NCBI GenBank assembly: GCA_015680685.1
Contig: MNCI01020127.1
Location: 503,454-567,453 of the forward strand
Reading direction: 5' to 3'
Origin: Gnetum montanum
Lineage: Eukaryota; Streptophyta; Gnetopsida; Gnetales; Gnetaceae
DNA length: 64,000 bases
The position numbers were made by a program, and so were the translations under genes. This document shows positions 12,101-24,185 of this stretch, one piece after another. Within the stretch, counting starts at the first letter, position 1, and each line of letters starts with the position of its first letter. Under the pieces are notes generated by a model. The model was not told the origin of the DNA and made no database searches. It saw only the letters and a list, made by a program, of their open reading frames with translations.

Positions 12101-12807
12101 GTAGGCTATGCAACAAGGGGCAACGTATTTGGAGCCCACCACGCAATAGGGGCGGGTCCTACTGCTGATGGTGGAGTGGGAGAGAAAGCTGGGATGGATG
12201 CAAAAGCTATGTATAATTGTGAAGTGGGTACTGTGTGCACATATGGTAACATAGGCGTAAGTACTTGATGCGATGGGTTGGCTGACTGTGACTATGGAGG
12301 AATGGACTATGAAGGGATAACATCCAGAAAGGAAGCCAGAGAGAAGAAATGCTGATGCAATGAATGCGCAACACGGTTGGTAGTAGACAACGATAAAGGC
12401 GTAGTGACCGTAAAAAGCATATTTTCATGGGACGCTATGGAGGGAGGAGCCATAACAAAGCTAGCATGAGTGCCTTCCTCAAAGTGGGAATCTAGGTCCT
12501 CCTACCCATCGTGGGATGCTTCATCATGGAACACCTTGTCTCATTGTTCCATTGACGCCTTGGCCATGAATAGTTGATTCAAGATCCACTGTTGTCAATC
12601 TGTCAGGGGTATGGAAGCATTAGGTGAAGGAATGAATTCCTTCTCGTTACAGTACATGAACTCATATTCACGTTTCTCTTTGAGTTCCCATGGATACATA
12701 GGCAGATTCACCATAAGCTTGGTACAAAGGAAGTTGTAATGTTCTGTGTGCTGAGCATGCCCCTCAGGTTCTTTGTTTTGAATCCTGAGGGACCAGCATG
12801 GCCACAC
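9124..12807 (-). pseudogene. gag-pro: Element A gag-protease
   Basis: Minus strand. The N-terminal part (12807-12595) has SLRIQN and PEG blocks shared with element B. A long proline/glutamine/threonine-rich linker follows, then the Ty3 gag core (about 11733-11110) with YNGEGDPNAHLITF, ALDWY and ELLTQF. A lysine-rich stretch leads to a zinc-knuckle-like segment near 10700-10750, FCDYH then GHDTDYY, in which the final Cys is Tyr. Protease (about 9700-9400) has VDDGAAANVIP as the aspartate loop and LILGRFWL as the flap/Gly region. The frame ends KKQLHN then stop. There are numerous stops, including one inside the knuckle. The frame ends just before the dyad cluster and does not run into RT, so gag-protease and pol are separated by about 5.5 kb. 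Confidence 0.85.
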
Positions 12808-13269
12808 CAGACTGGTCGGTCGCTCGACAGAAGTAAGTGACTGTAACTATGTAATGAAAATGATCGAATGTAAAACTATGCAAAAAAACTGTAAAAATCA
12901 ATGTAAATAGATGCAATGAATTGAATTTAGAAAATGCATGATCCTGAGATTTGGGATCTGACTTATGGACAAATATGATGAATACAACAGGATTTGCAAG
13001 CGAACTCTAGTTTGGATGAAGTTTCCACCACCAACAAAAAGCTATATAGAGATTAAACAAGCAAAAGGCCAATCTACCTTATTCACTAGCCAATCTAGGT
13101 GCAAGGGAGTCAGGCTCAAAGCAAAATGTTTGCTAACTTGCAATTCTGACCAGAAAGATTCTCTCTATCACCATCGATGCTCTTGTCAACTTTTGTCACC
13201 TGCCTTAAATTTTTTGACCTTTTTTTGTTGCCAACTCTTTTTGTTTTTTCACAAACCCTTTGATAGTTG
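12808..13269 (-). other. Leader / U5 of element A, unresolved
   Basis: No coding potential that I recognise. By position it should hold the end of the 5' LTR, the primer binding site and the gag leader. It lacks the clear LTR-end homology seen in elements B and C, so part has probably been deleted or replaced. Confidence 0.4.
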
Positions 13270-13919
13270 TCCGCCGGCGTATTTATAGGATTAGAATTAG
13301 CAGAAGAACATGGTTTAGATGATGCGTGTCCTAGGCCAATAGAATGTCATTGACCTGGTGTGTTGTAGCTGAAGATTGTGACACTACACTGTGCTACGCT
13401 CTAAAGCGTAGCATAGCGTAACTACCCTAAAAAAATTTTAACCTTGTCTTTTGTGTTGAAGGACTTCAAGATCTTCGATGAAAAAAGAATAAACTGTCTC
13501 ATGGCTATGCTGCGATACGCTGGGAAGCGTATTGTGGTGTAATGACTGCTACTATTTGAATTTTGTTATCCTTGTTGTTATGGCTACATCAACTGTGCTT
13601 CTTACGTTACGATGCGCTATGCTGCATAGCGTAACGCGACGTAACACACAAAAACTTAAGGTTTTGAAACATGGTTAACTTGCAAAGTTGAAGTGTTGTC
13701 ACTGTGCATCGCTTATTTTGTTCTGTACTCGTGAAGTCTGCTACACTGAGTTGCATAGCATAGCGTAGCAGGCCCTTAGCTGAAAAAAAATTGCTGCAAT
13801 GTGCACTATTTTCGGTGCTTCCATCACTCAGATGTCTTGATGCTGCACTTGTGAAAATCCTTGCCTAAACTTCGAGACTTTGCTGAATCATCGAGGTCTT
13901 GAAATTTCACAGTGTTTCA
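13270..13919 (-). mobile_element. 5' LTR of element A (part)
   Basis: Homologous to the 3' LTR of element C (28585-29396) from about 13270 to the right end at 13919, where both finish with TGTTTCA, the reverse complement of a TGAAACA LTR start. A TATA box, TATAAATA on the minus strand, lies at 13280-13287. Four dyads of GCTACGC/GCGTAGC-type words occur roughly every 110-130 bases (near 13390, 13515, 13615, 13745). The U5 end is not resolved. Confidence 0.7.
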
Positions 13920-16900
13920 GACACCATTACCTCCCAGGCATTAGGATTTGAGTGCATGGAAACCTACATTCATTGGGTAGAAAACATTGGCACCACATCT
14001 TACAACCAGCAGATGGTACGAGTGACCTTGTTTAGATGGCTTAATGCTAGTTGGTAGATGGAAGGATTTCCACTAGGTCCTATGTGCTACTACTATAGGA
14101 GTTGCTCATGGAATTTCTGCATGTGCCTCATGGTAGCACAAGTCTCTAGCATTATTTCATGAGTGGATGGCGGTGGTGGCTGCTCCTCTTCTTATTTCTT
14201 GGTAGACACTTTTCTTTAATCATTTCTACCCATGAAGTAGTAGGAGTATGTCGGAGGGTATCATTTGAGTAGCAGGTGATCCCTCTCCTTTTGCATAATG
14301 TTGGATCAACCATGGGAAAGGGAGTGCCTTTCTGCCACACTCATTCTTCTTAAAGTGCTTTTCTATCTCAAGATATATTAGCTATAAGAGATTAATAAGA
14401 AATTTTTTTCTTAGAGTAGTGCACGCACAAGTAGAGAAGGCTATCATCTTTCTTGGCATCACTGTTAGATTAAGGTGGTTGTTCATGATTTTGAAATATG
14501 ATTGCTTTGCCATTGTGAGTGCATCATATTCCTTGCAGTCAACTCCATAGCATTACTACACCCACTTCTTCTTTACCTCTAGGTTTGCTTGTGTGAAAAT
14601 TTCTACCAAGGTTGCCCTAGTTTTTGGCAACCCGAGGACTTGAGAGATGGCCTCCACCAAGTAGGATACACTAATGTCCTTGATTTTCATAATGGCATAA
14701 AAATACTTATTTTTTTAGAAGAGATTGTTTCTTCTATGTACCACTCCCCACTGGAAGTGATGATGGGCCACATGGGAGACCTTTGAAGTTGGATCTTGAT
14801 GTCTTCTAGGGCAAAGTCTAAGAAGGTTCCAAAGTTTATCTCTTGGAGAATTGAACGTTGAATCTCCTTAGACTAGATTTACCCAAGGTAGGCATTCATT
14901 ACTGTGACCTCAAGGTTTTTCCTTGGTCCCAATGCCTCATCATGGTGAGATTACTCTGTTTTAACTTCAGGAATTTGATCAATAGATTCCCCATTGGCCT
15001 CCTTCCAAAGAGGTCCCATTGCATGTGTTTTGTCTTCTTACTCTTGGGGCTGCTCCAGCTCTTGGCCCTTTCCAATTCTAAGTTGCTTGTCCCTTTATTA
15101 GGATAGTCCTCCTTCCTATGGATGTTTAGGTCTAGGTGTCATTTGCAATTACAACATAACCAAGGATTAGTGTTTGATGTGTAATTCATCTTATGTTAAG
15201 ATGTGATCATGGTAGACTTGATTATTTTAATATTATTTCTACTAGAGTTAGTTGGAAAGTTTTAACTCTCATGAATTAGTTATTTTAATATTATTTTATT
15301 CTTTAAACCTTATGGGAGTAACAAAAAATTTCTGAAATTTTTTTTGTTAGAAACCTAAGGTTTGTTGCCCCCACAACGTAAAGCTCACCTTTGGTATCTA
15401 TAGGACTAAATAATAGGGTTAATCAGACAAGTGGTGTGAAAGTTATGGACTTTAGAAGGTTCTGGGCTTTTAAAATTGCAAAAACTCCTCTCTTATTTTG
15501 AAGCAAATGGCAAAAAATTCACTAAGTGTTGTGGCTATATATAGACTTTTTGGATTGCATTGACAAGATCTCATTAATGGATTTGCATTCACAAGATCTC
15601 ATCGATGCACCTAATAGATAAAGTTTTTCACCATTGAAAATCAAGGAAAAACAAAGAGTTTCTATGTCAAATAGAAGTCCATAGGGAGCCAGAAAAGCCA
15701 ACATTATGATGAAATGCTTGGAGATTTTTCTTGGAGAGCATTAATGAAGGAGTACATAACTGGATGTAATCGATGTGCGGCACAAAATATTTGAATGTAG
15801 AAATGTCTAAGGAATGAGGAAATTAACCAACCCAACCAAGGAGTATTCAAGTGGGTCCTCCCCATAGCACTATCATGCCCTTAATGCCCTTGCATACCCT
15901 CAAACAAGGGAGTCAGTGGGCCCCATGGATGATTAATGGTTATGGTTAGTTAAGTACCAAATCATTAAAGAAACTACTAAAGAATTTTGACTATATCCAA
16001 CCAATACATTGAATGAACATGAGAAAAGGTAGTGAGGTGAGGTTTGGAAAGCATAGGTGGAGGAAGTAGAGTGTGGAATGGAGTCTCATACTGTGGTCAC
16101 ATGAAGTCCCCTATGGGTTTTTATGATTAATACGACCTAATAATGTCCATCCTTACTTTGAATTAAAACCAATCACTTTTAGTGACTTTGCATTAACACT
16201 CTTAGACTCGTCCACCCGCTTAAGGCATAAGAATATCACCACAAATCAATCACCATTCCTAAAAGAGAAAAAAAGAGAAGTAGTAAGTGAGATGGATCTT
16301 AGTTAGAGGGGACTTTTAGGAATGGGTAACATGTCTTTCTAGTCCCATAACCAATGCTTGTAGCCTATTATTTTTTCTAAGGGTTGTGCTTTGAATTGCC
16401 ATTATTGTTTTTTTTTTGGAATTTTGGATGGAAACCACACCATGCAAAGACTTAGCTTCCTGTTATTGGTTGATAGTGGAACGGTGAGAAATCCATGGAA
16501 ACACTCATGCACCCAAGAGGGTAGGCAAGTACAAAGAGCATTAAATCCTCTTGAAGTCACATCCTTGTTTATCCATTTAATCCTTTGCAAGTTTGAAAAC
16601 TACCAAGGTCACAAGTCCATTAAAAGCTTCATTTAAGAAGGAACCTCATACTTCCAAAACAAGGAAACACCATAGTTTTTTGGATGGATGGATGATGTGG
16701 ACTCATTGCCTATTATCATGAAAAAAAACTATGTCTTAGTTATCAACATCAAAATCCAAAGATAGAATCCATGCATTAGCAATCAAATAACATTATAGTA
16801 CAAACCACCATTAATTAACAGCTATAGCTACACCAAGTTCTGGCCACAATAAAGGAAAACATAAGAAAACTCCAAATCAAATAAAGTAAAATATAGAAGA

Positions 16901-17014
16901 AATTGTAAAATATTAAAGAAAGGGAAAATGTACTAAAAATAGTGTAAAAAAAAAGTTGTGAAAAATAGAAAAAATGAAAAACTAAGGAGCCACTTTGATT
17001 GATCAACATGGACA
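13920..17014. other. Old repeat debris, probably including an LTR (- strand)
   Basis: About 3.1 kb without a convincing gene. The short open frames have no recognisable motifs. The right end at 17014 (...ATGGACA) abuts a purine-rich run on the minus strand (ATGGGGGATATGG, within 17015-17030), as expected where a polypurine tract meets a 3' LTR starting TGTCCATG. An integrase remnant lies on the correct side. A palindromic TATATATA at about 15538 could be its promoter. The left LTR border is not visible and 13920-15100 may be something else. Confidence 0.4.
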
Positions 17015-17059
17015 ACCATATCCCCCATGACTAAGTTGAAAGAAGGAGATTTGAAAAAT

Positions 17060-17641
17060 TAAATGCACTTGTTCATCCATTGAGGTGTTTTAGTCACTAG
17101 CTCTCTTAGGTTCATGTAAAGATTTAAGTTGTTGCATGTTGACCAAAAGCTTTCTATTTGGCCTTTTAGGTTTGTATATTAGCATGGCCCCAGAAGAAAA
17201 GGTTTCATAGATAATATAAGGCCTTTCTCACAACCTTTAGAACTTAGTTCTTTATGGTATGTGTGTGGGATTCTACTATAGGACCCTATCTCTTGGTTGA
17301 AATTTCAATTGCCTAATTCTAAGGTCATGTTGTTGTTTAATAAATGCCTTATGCACTTCATTAGATGATAGGGCCACTAGTTAGTTCTCATCTAGCACAT
17401 TGAGATGCATTAACCTTTCTTTTTATGGTAGGCTAAGGTCAAGGCAAAGGTGACAAGTAGTTGAAAATGTACAGAACTTTGATTGGATGGAAAGTGTTTG
17501 TAGTTTTTTATACACAAGCTCATAGGGAGAGTAGTCAATAGGAAGTTTCCAAGTGGAGCAATCCCTCTAATATTTAGTAATGGTTCTCATTAGTATTTTT
17601 TTGATCTCCCTATTTGTAACCTTCACTTGACAATTAGCTTG
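17060..17641 (-). pseudogene. Ty3 integrase C-terminal fragment interrupted by element B
   Basis: The minus strand reads ANCQVKVTNREIKKILMR, the integrase block with the third catalytic residue region (normally NGQAEVTNREIK), then SPYELVYKK and a degraded C-terminal domain. Many stops. The frame is broken at 17641, where the 5' LTR of element B starts with TGAAACACC, so B appears to have inserted into this older integrase. The other half of the integrase would lie beyond B and is not in the window. Confidence 0.75.
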
Positions 17642-18139
17642 TGAAACACCCTAGATTTTCAAGGCATTATTGCTTCACCGAGTCCTTGGAATTCAGGCAA
17701 TGTCATGATAGTTCTTCAGGAGATGGATGTTCTAAGTTTATACTATTCAGTTTGGCAAATTTTCTACTTCTGGTGTTGATAGGCCTAATGGACTCTTCGG
17801 CCTGCCCACTTGGGTAGTTCATCCAGCTAACAATCTACTCAAAAGTGATGCGTGGGATTGTCGGTGGTGCTCAAGCTACGCAAAATAGTTTTGAAAGTTT
17901 TCTAGTTTGGAAAAATAGTTCAGCAATGCCCCTCTTACTAGAAAAGTAGCAAATCAAGAAAAAACTAGGCTAAGTTGGCTGCTATTCTATGCTACACTAC
18001 ACAGCATAGCAAAGATGCATGAACGATGAAAGATGTCTCAGAATGTAGAATCAGCAAGTTCGCAAGCTTCACGTCACATAAGAGAAAATGTCGCAAATTG
18101 TCAACATGATCTTTAGGCAAGTGTTCATAATGCAAATCG

Positions 18140-18495
18140 TAGTTAAGGATAGCTGCTACGCTACATAGCGTAGTATAATGTAGCAAACATACAAAGCCAG
18201 CCAAAGCATTTCAAAAGCCTCTAGCATTTGCAATTAGCTCTAACACAGATTTCTTCCTCAAACTGGTGGCTACGCTATGCTACGCTACACAGCGTAGCAT
18301 GGCGTAGCAAACAGCTACGCTACTCTAACATGCCACGCTACACAACGTAGCATAGTGTATCAAGCAGCTACGCTACGCTTTGCAATATAACACAGCGTAG
18401 CATGTGGTTGGGTGTAGCATAGTGTAGAAAGAAACTATGCTACACTAACATGGCTATGCTCTACAGTGTAGCACAGTGTAGTAGGTGGCTATGCT
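18140..18495. repeat. GCTACGC/GCGTAGC palindrome array in B LTR
   Basis: Alternating words GCTACGCTA and TAGCGTAGC, separated by short spacers such as CACA, form many overlapping inverted repeats (for example 18270-18310). Each pair can fold into a hairpin of 8-10 bp or act as a two-fold symmetric protein site. Several copies carry transitions. Confidence 0.8.
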
Positions 18496-18690
18496 ACATC
18501 AGTGTGCTTCACTTCTTCTTATCTGCATTGATGGCACACCTAATCCAAATGTCTCTAGTTCTGATAGCGTAATTACAATGCAACAGCCTCATCAATCATC
18601 TTTGCACACCCATGTAGCATGGACACATCAACATCTGGTAGGTCTAGGACACGTGGCATCCAAATCGTATCTTTCGCATGTTCCTAGCCC

Positions 18691-18698
18691 TATAAATA
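18691..18698 (+). promoter_or_regulatory. LTR TATA box of element B
   Basis: TATAAATA, matching the TATA boxes at the equivalent place in the LTRs of A (13280-13287, minus) and C (28824-28831, minus). Confidence 0.65.
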
Positions 18699-19319
18699 GC
18701 CTGACAAGCAACGCTCAAAGTGGTTGGCAAATTTTGAGTGGGTTGGCAATTTTGAGCAACTTTGAGCATTGTTGGAATTTGTTGTTGGCAAACCAATTGA
18801 AGAACCTATTAGTAAAATAGTTTGCATCCTTGTTTTACATATTGTTAGCTCTTTTCTATTGCCTTTGTAGCATTTCACATTGTTAGCTCTTGAGTCTACG
18901 TTCAAGCATATGGTTGACTTTCTTTGAACGTTTTTGGTTACTTTCAGGATCTCTATGCTTCCCAGCGTCATGCAACCAATTGTATCCACTTTGATAAAGT
19001 AAAGTCATCATCTTGAAGTGGTGCATTTCTTAACCTTAGTTTACTTTATTCTCCTACTTATCATTTCATTTTACATCATTTTCATTCCCTCAGACATAAT
19101 AATCAATATTTTACGTTATAAAAATTATTTTCAAATCAAACGTTTGCAAAAGTTTTAGTGACATTGATTAAGTCCTTGTCTGATCAACCAAACCATTCAA
19201 GGCACCCTATTTCAGCTTTACCTAGCATGGCCCTCATGCGGATCCGGTGTTAAGACTGTCACGACCGACAACCTCTCGGTGTTTTTCAGCTACCAACGTT
19301 TTCTGTTGCTACAGTTTTC

Positions 19320-19338
19320 TGGCGCTATAAGGAGGACC
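19320..19338 (+). other. Putative primer binding site, element B
   Basis: TGGCGCTATAAGGAGGACC begins six bases after the LTR end. Element D has a similar TGGCCCTAGAAGGAGGGCC just inside its 5' LTR. The shared TGG start and position fit a tRNA primer site; I cannot assign the tRNA. Confidence 0.5.
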
Positions 19339-19344
19339 TTTTGG

Positions 19345-19675
19345 TGCCTTTTTCATGTTTTACGGTATTCTTGTAAGCATTCTGTACCCCAACACACACT
19401 AGCATAAACTTAACACTCTTTTGTGGTTTTTTACGCATCATGTGGTGTAGGTTGGTCTCTTCGATGGTTCCTTCAGAACCTTGCAAGACATAAAGCCTCT
19501 GATTGCCATTTGACCTACTCGTTTTACAGTAGTCTTGCACGTTTTCTATACTCTGAAACGCACTAGCATAAACCTCACATAATTTTGCAGTTGTTTACAT
19601 ATCGTGTGGTACAAATCAATCGCTCTGATGGTTCCTTTGAAATCCAACAAGACATCAAGCCTTTGATTGCTTCCC
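19345..19675. repeat. Tandem duplication in B leader
   Basis: Two diverged copies of a unit of roughly 170 bases. Both contain the words CACTAGCATAAAC and GATGGTTCCTT in the same order, near 19401 and 19458 in the first copy and 19569 and 19639 in the second. It sits in the untranslated leader before gag. Confidence 0.7.
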
Positions 19676-19682
19676 AATCCCC

Positions 19683-22600
19683 ATGTATTTCTCTTTTGCA
19701 CATCGGTTTAGCTTTGCAACAATGATTTCCCTAAGCACTGTTGCTAACACCTCGAATGTTGAGGTTCCCCTCACAATTCAAGGCATCATAGGTGCTAAAC
19801 AACCACTTAGCCCAAGGTTGGGGCCACATCAATCCCTTAGGATCCAAAATCGAGGACCTGAGGGCTTGGCCCAAAAACACGAGCGATACAACTTTCTCTA
19901 TGCTAAGGTGCAAGCAAACCTTCCCTTAGACGCACAAGAGTTCGAAGAGAAGCGTAGCTTCGAGTTTGCCTACTACAATGGGAGGGAATTTATTTCCACT
20001 CTCAGCGTTACCATCCCCTTAACGCAAATGAACCAATGACTTTTAGATTAGTTGATCTAGGTAATTAAGCATAGGGAGCCACAAGACACAACATCTCATC
20101 ATGATGAGGCTTTCCAGGATGGACAGGAGAAGCTGGATTCTCAATCCAAGGGGGGGCATCAAACCAACCCTACCACTATCCCCCCTACCCCATCCTTTTG
20201 GATGAACTCGTTGTCTATGGCTGCTCCCTTCGTGATCATGTCTACGCCATCACAACCTGTGATTACATTAGCAATGGGTAGCCATGTCATGCCCTCGGCG
20301 TATCAATGCCCATATTCCCCTATTTCATTCTCAACCACTATTCCTTTGTATATTGTTCATCAGTCTATTCTTGCATCCCATCATGTATCGATCATAGCTA
20401 CCCTGCCACACATTCATACCATACCTACTTCACGGCCACATGCAGCTTCCACCGCTATTTCATTCTCAACCACTATTCCTTTGTATATTGTTCATCAATC
20501 TATTCTTGCATCCCATCATGTATCGATCACAGCTACCCTGCCACACATTCATACCATACCTACTTCATGGCCGCATGTAGCTTCCACCGCTATTCCTGCA
20601 TTTACACTTGTCTCACCTTCAACAACGAGCCCAGGCTCATCCACATGGTGGACCCCACTCACTTCTCCCCCCGCTACCTTACCATTGCAAATGTCTCGCG
20701 TTCACCATTAGACCTACCAAGCATCGCAAACCATACCACCCAGCACGAGGATATGGTCTGTTCCACCAACCATGCAAACAATCTACCTCGTAGCACAACC
20801 ATTGACTACTACTATAATAGCACCACCTACTGGTTGGTAGATGCCACAAGCAACACAGTTCACAGGGGTCATCCCAATGGCACTTCTGATAGTTCATGCT
20901 GCTGCCCTTGCTACTCCACATATGGGAGCTGCCCCTGTAGTTTCCCAACCATTGGCATCATCCCCAGGTCTAGATCAAGCATTCCATCTTATCCAAACCC
21001 TTACTAAGGAAATAAAATGCCTTAAGGTTTTCGGGTTTAATACGATACAAGTCATGGACTTCTACTAGAATGATCCCATCAACCCGATAATCCTTGCACT
21101 AACGTTACCCCCAAGGATGTTGCTCCCCCATTTCACAAAATACAATGGGGAGGGGGATCCCAATGCACATCTTATTACATTTAGGTCTGAGTCCCTTCTT
21201 CTACAACAATGGTGCATATGATCATCCATGTCTTGGCCATGTCTCTGACTAGAAAAGCCTTGAATTGGTATCATGCCCTTCCATGCTCCTCCATATCAAC
21301 CCTAGAGGAGCTTCTGACCCAGTTCATGATACGTTTCAAGTATAACTTGAGACCAAAGGTCACGCTGGATCAGTTGATGAGCGTGAAGCAAAACCTACTA
21401 CAACTAGTCTAGAAGTTCATACAACATTGAAGCGCGACCCTTAACGAAATCCATGACCCCATCGTGGAGGCCCATTTGCTAGCCATCTTCAAGGGTGCAG
21501 TAAATGACTTTATTAAGTCTAAGCTGTATTATCTCACTCCATGCACTCTCAATCAGGCCTTTGCCCAGACTAAGAGCATACAGGATGTAGCTGAGGCAAG
21601 CAAAGACCCAACCTACATTGCATACAAGAAAACCTTTATGAAGAAGGACAAGGGTAAGGCTACAACAGGCACAGTGGCCATTGTGGTGAATGAGGCAAAA
21701 ACCAAATCTAACAACAATAGTAATAAGAACAATAAGAAATCGGCCACACCTGTAGCTAACCCTGTGCCCAAACAGAGTAATGCACTACAACCTTCTACAT
21801 CTGCACCTAATACATCTACTCTATCCAAATCGAACTTCAAATGTAAAGATCGCTAGAAGTATACCCCATTGCCCATTAAGCCTTCAGACCTTCTAAAGCA
21901 ACTACTAGTAGCAGGGTACATCCAACACAAGTGGATGTATGAAGAGAGAGCCAGGAAGCACCAGTGGTACTGTGAACTCCTCAAGAATCCCTCGTTGGCT
22001 TTGCCCAATGAGCCCCCAGTTCCTAAGGGTTTCAAGCTAGAGCAGTTCTGTCACTACCACCAACAATGTGGTCACAACACATATTACTGCATGGCATTGA
22101 AGGACGACATCCAAAGGATAATCGATTAGGGAAAACTGGTGCTAGACCAAAGCAATCCAATACATCCAGAGAATCAATCCTTACACATCTACATAGATCC
22201 CCTTAATGCCAACAATGCCAGTTACATCATCAACACCATCGACGTTGACAGTGACCTTAGACCACCCCAGTAGCTGTTTGTGATCTATGTGCCTCAGTGT
22301 AGCGCACCAGCACCACCAATGGCTAATCAAATTCTATAGCAACCTTTTGTCCTAAGAGTCCCTCCTTGGACATCTTCCCTTGCACCACCTATTCCCAGGG
22401 CATCCGCCCCTGCATCACCTATTAGCAAAAACACACCACCGCCTCACACATTAACACTATCAGCTCCATTTGTTATTAGGGGGCCAAGCCATTCAACAAC
22501 CCCTTCCCCAAAAAAGATAACCTTACATCCTTCTCGTCCTAAAAATTGAGAAGTGTGCTTTGCTAGTGAGACATCAAAGGAAGATACCTCCGAGTCTATG

Positions 22601-23680
22601 CTCTCACCCCCTGCATCTACGCCCTCATCATTGAGACATAACATTGCTACGCCCACACAATCTTCACCACCTCATCCAAGAGAGCCTGAACCTAAGCCCA
22701 AAATTGTCCCTCCCTGGGAAATTTGTCTTCTAAGACGAATAGAAGAGGAGAAAGGTACTAAACTAGAAAGTGGCCAAGACCTCTTGAGCGCTCTCACCTA
22801 GGTCAAGCAAGCTCTAAAATAGAAAAACAATACACTAAGCTTGTACAACCTAATCATGAAATCTACCGCACACTGTGAGGCTTTGGTCCATGTGTTAACG
22901 GCAATCCCTGTCGACGAAAACATGCCAGAAAAAGAAAAGACGATCCATTCGATCATATTTCCTCCTATTCCTATAGATCCAAAGCCATCCCAATTGACTT
23001 TTTGTGATGGTTCCATTAGGGAAGATCCTAAAAAGGGTCAGGTAACTACAACACCTTTGTTCATCATAATCTAGGTTGGTCAACATAAGATCCGAAGGAT
23101 ACACGTCGATGATGGGGCTGCTACAAATGTCATCCCTTTCCCTATTGTGGACAAGCTGGGTTTGGTCGACTAGATTAGACCCATGACAACATCATGCTTA
23201 ATGTCGTTCAATGGGGCATGGGTTGTGGTAAAGGGCACAGTCCACATAGACTTCATGGAAGGGGACTAGTTCTCCATAAATGCAACATTCATCATGGTTG
23301 AAGAGATGCCTGGGTTTAACCTAATCTTAGGGAGATCATGGTTAGCTCATCTTACAGTTGTCTCTTCGTCCATCCATTAGGAGATCCATCTACCCTATGC
23401 AGGTAGGGAGGTGGTAATCCATGGTGATGAGGTAGCAACACAAGCTATCAACAATGTGGATATGGAACACGTCTCAGAGGTCGTAACCTCTGAGAGTGAA
23501 GTGCCCGTATCTGTAAACACTAACCGTTTGGCAAGAGAATCGGCTCAGCATGCTGATTCAGAAAATGAAAACACGTGGACTGAGTTGCCCTTCCAAGAGG
23601 ATGACAACGACATAGGTGAAGGTCAAAGAAAAGTGTCTTGGCCTTACGCCTCACCCACTCCACGATGGGTCAAGAAGTAG
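19683..23680 (+). pseudogene. gag-pro: Element B gag-protease
   Basis: N-terminal block with SLRIQNRGPEG and FEFAYYNGREF (to 20037), then a proline/threonine/serine-rich linker with a 135-bp tandem duplication. Gag core about 21060-21640: YNGEGDPNAHLIT, ALNWYHALP, ELLTQFMIRFKYN. A lysine/asparagine-rich stretch follows, then a zinc-knuckle-like FCHYHQQCGHNTYYC (about 22045-22090) that keeps all four ligands. Protease is at about 23100-23420, with VDDGAATNVIPFPIV and FNLILGRSWL. The end is PYASPTPRWVKK and stop. Several in-frame stops and a break near 20040 make it non-coding. It is the best preserved gag-protease of the A/B/C group in the window. Confidence 0.87.
20321..20590. repeat. 135-bp tandem duplication in B gag linker
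   Basis: Units 20321-20455 and 20456-20590 are nearly identical. The length is a multiple of three, so the frame is kept, giving two copies of a 45-residue serine/histidine/proline-rich segment. A fragment of a third start follows. Confidence 0.85.
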
Positions 23681-23796
23681 TTACGCTTAGCGTAGCAACC
23701 CCACTGCTCCTTGCCCAGTTAGCATCCTTGGTACATTTACCACCTTTTATCTTGCATCCATCTTTCTATGCTAGGTATTAATTATCACTTCCTTAC

Positions 23797-24025
23797 TACG
23801 CAATGGCCCAAAATGGCCTAAAACTATGCTATGTTGATGGCCCAAAATGGCCTAAAACCATCTGATGGCCCGAAATGGCCTAAAACTATATACAGCCCAC
23901 TAAGGCCTAAAACTGGCAAAATTCCTTCTATTTACATCACATCCGATGGCCTGAAATGGCCTAAAACTAGCAAGGGCCCGAAATGGCATAAAACTAGCCA
24001 TGGTCCGAAATGGTCTAAAACTAAA
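23797..24025. repeat. Dyad repeat cluster between protease and accessory gene (B)
   Basis: Six or more units of GGCC, six bases, GGCC followed by TAAAACT, which is the reverse complement of the A/C/D units, as expected because B lies in the opposite orientation. Some arms have decayed (GGTC, GGCA). Confidence 0.85.
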
Positions 24026-24185
24026 ATAGCAAAAAATGAAAAATCCTTACGTAGACAATGCATAAGTTAGCGTAGAACCAATTCCTTTGCCAAAATTCTC
24101 CTTTTTCATTCAAAGCTTTTATCATTTAAACAATGTTTACAAAAATTCTTAAAAAAATTCAAATTTAAAAAAAAATCCCATGCTA

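Larger units (their letters stand above)
387..13919 (-). mobile_element. Element A: Tat-lineage Ty3 retrotransposon, 3' end missing
   Basis: In minus-strand order the element has a 5' LTR (right end 13919), gag-protease (12807 to 9124), a dyad-repeat cluster, an accessory gene running the other way (4190-8590), a second dyad cluster, and RT-RNase H-second RNase H-integrase (3617 to 387). The 3' untranslated part and 3' LTR are absent; the element stops at the 19-bp repeat at 368-386. It belongs to the same subfamily as element C: integrase, RT and accessory-gene exons align over their lengths, with scattered, mostly transition differences. Confidence 0.85.
17642..19313 (+). mobile_element. 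5' LTR of element B
   Basis: Starts TGAAACACC, homologous to the LTR starts of A and C, and ends TTGCTACA, followed after six bases by TGGCGC of the putative primer binding site. The end region (19200-19313) aligns with the inverted start of C's LTR at 28585. At about 1,670 bp it is twice as long as C's LTR, mostly through expansion of GCTACGC-type repeats. Confidence 0.7.

Noticed and set aside
14589-15106. Short plus-strand frames (65 and 82 codons) as host genes
   Set aside because: No motif, no partner exon, and a position inside old repeat debris.
16391-16636. 81-codon plus-strand frame
   Set aside because: A 62-codon frame is open on the other strand over the same bases; neither has motifs; probably LTR sequence.
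20306-21007. 233-codon open frame overlapping B gag
   Set aside because: Out-of-frame reading of the Pro/Ser/Thr-rich gag linker and its 135-bp duplication; the gag core and knuckle are in another frame.
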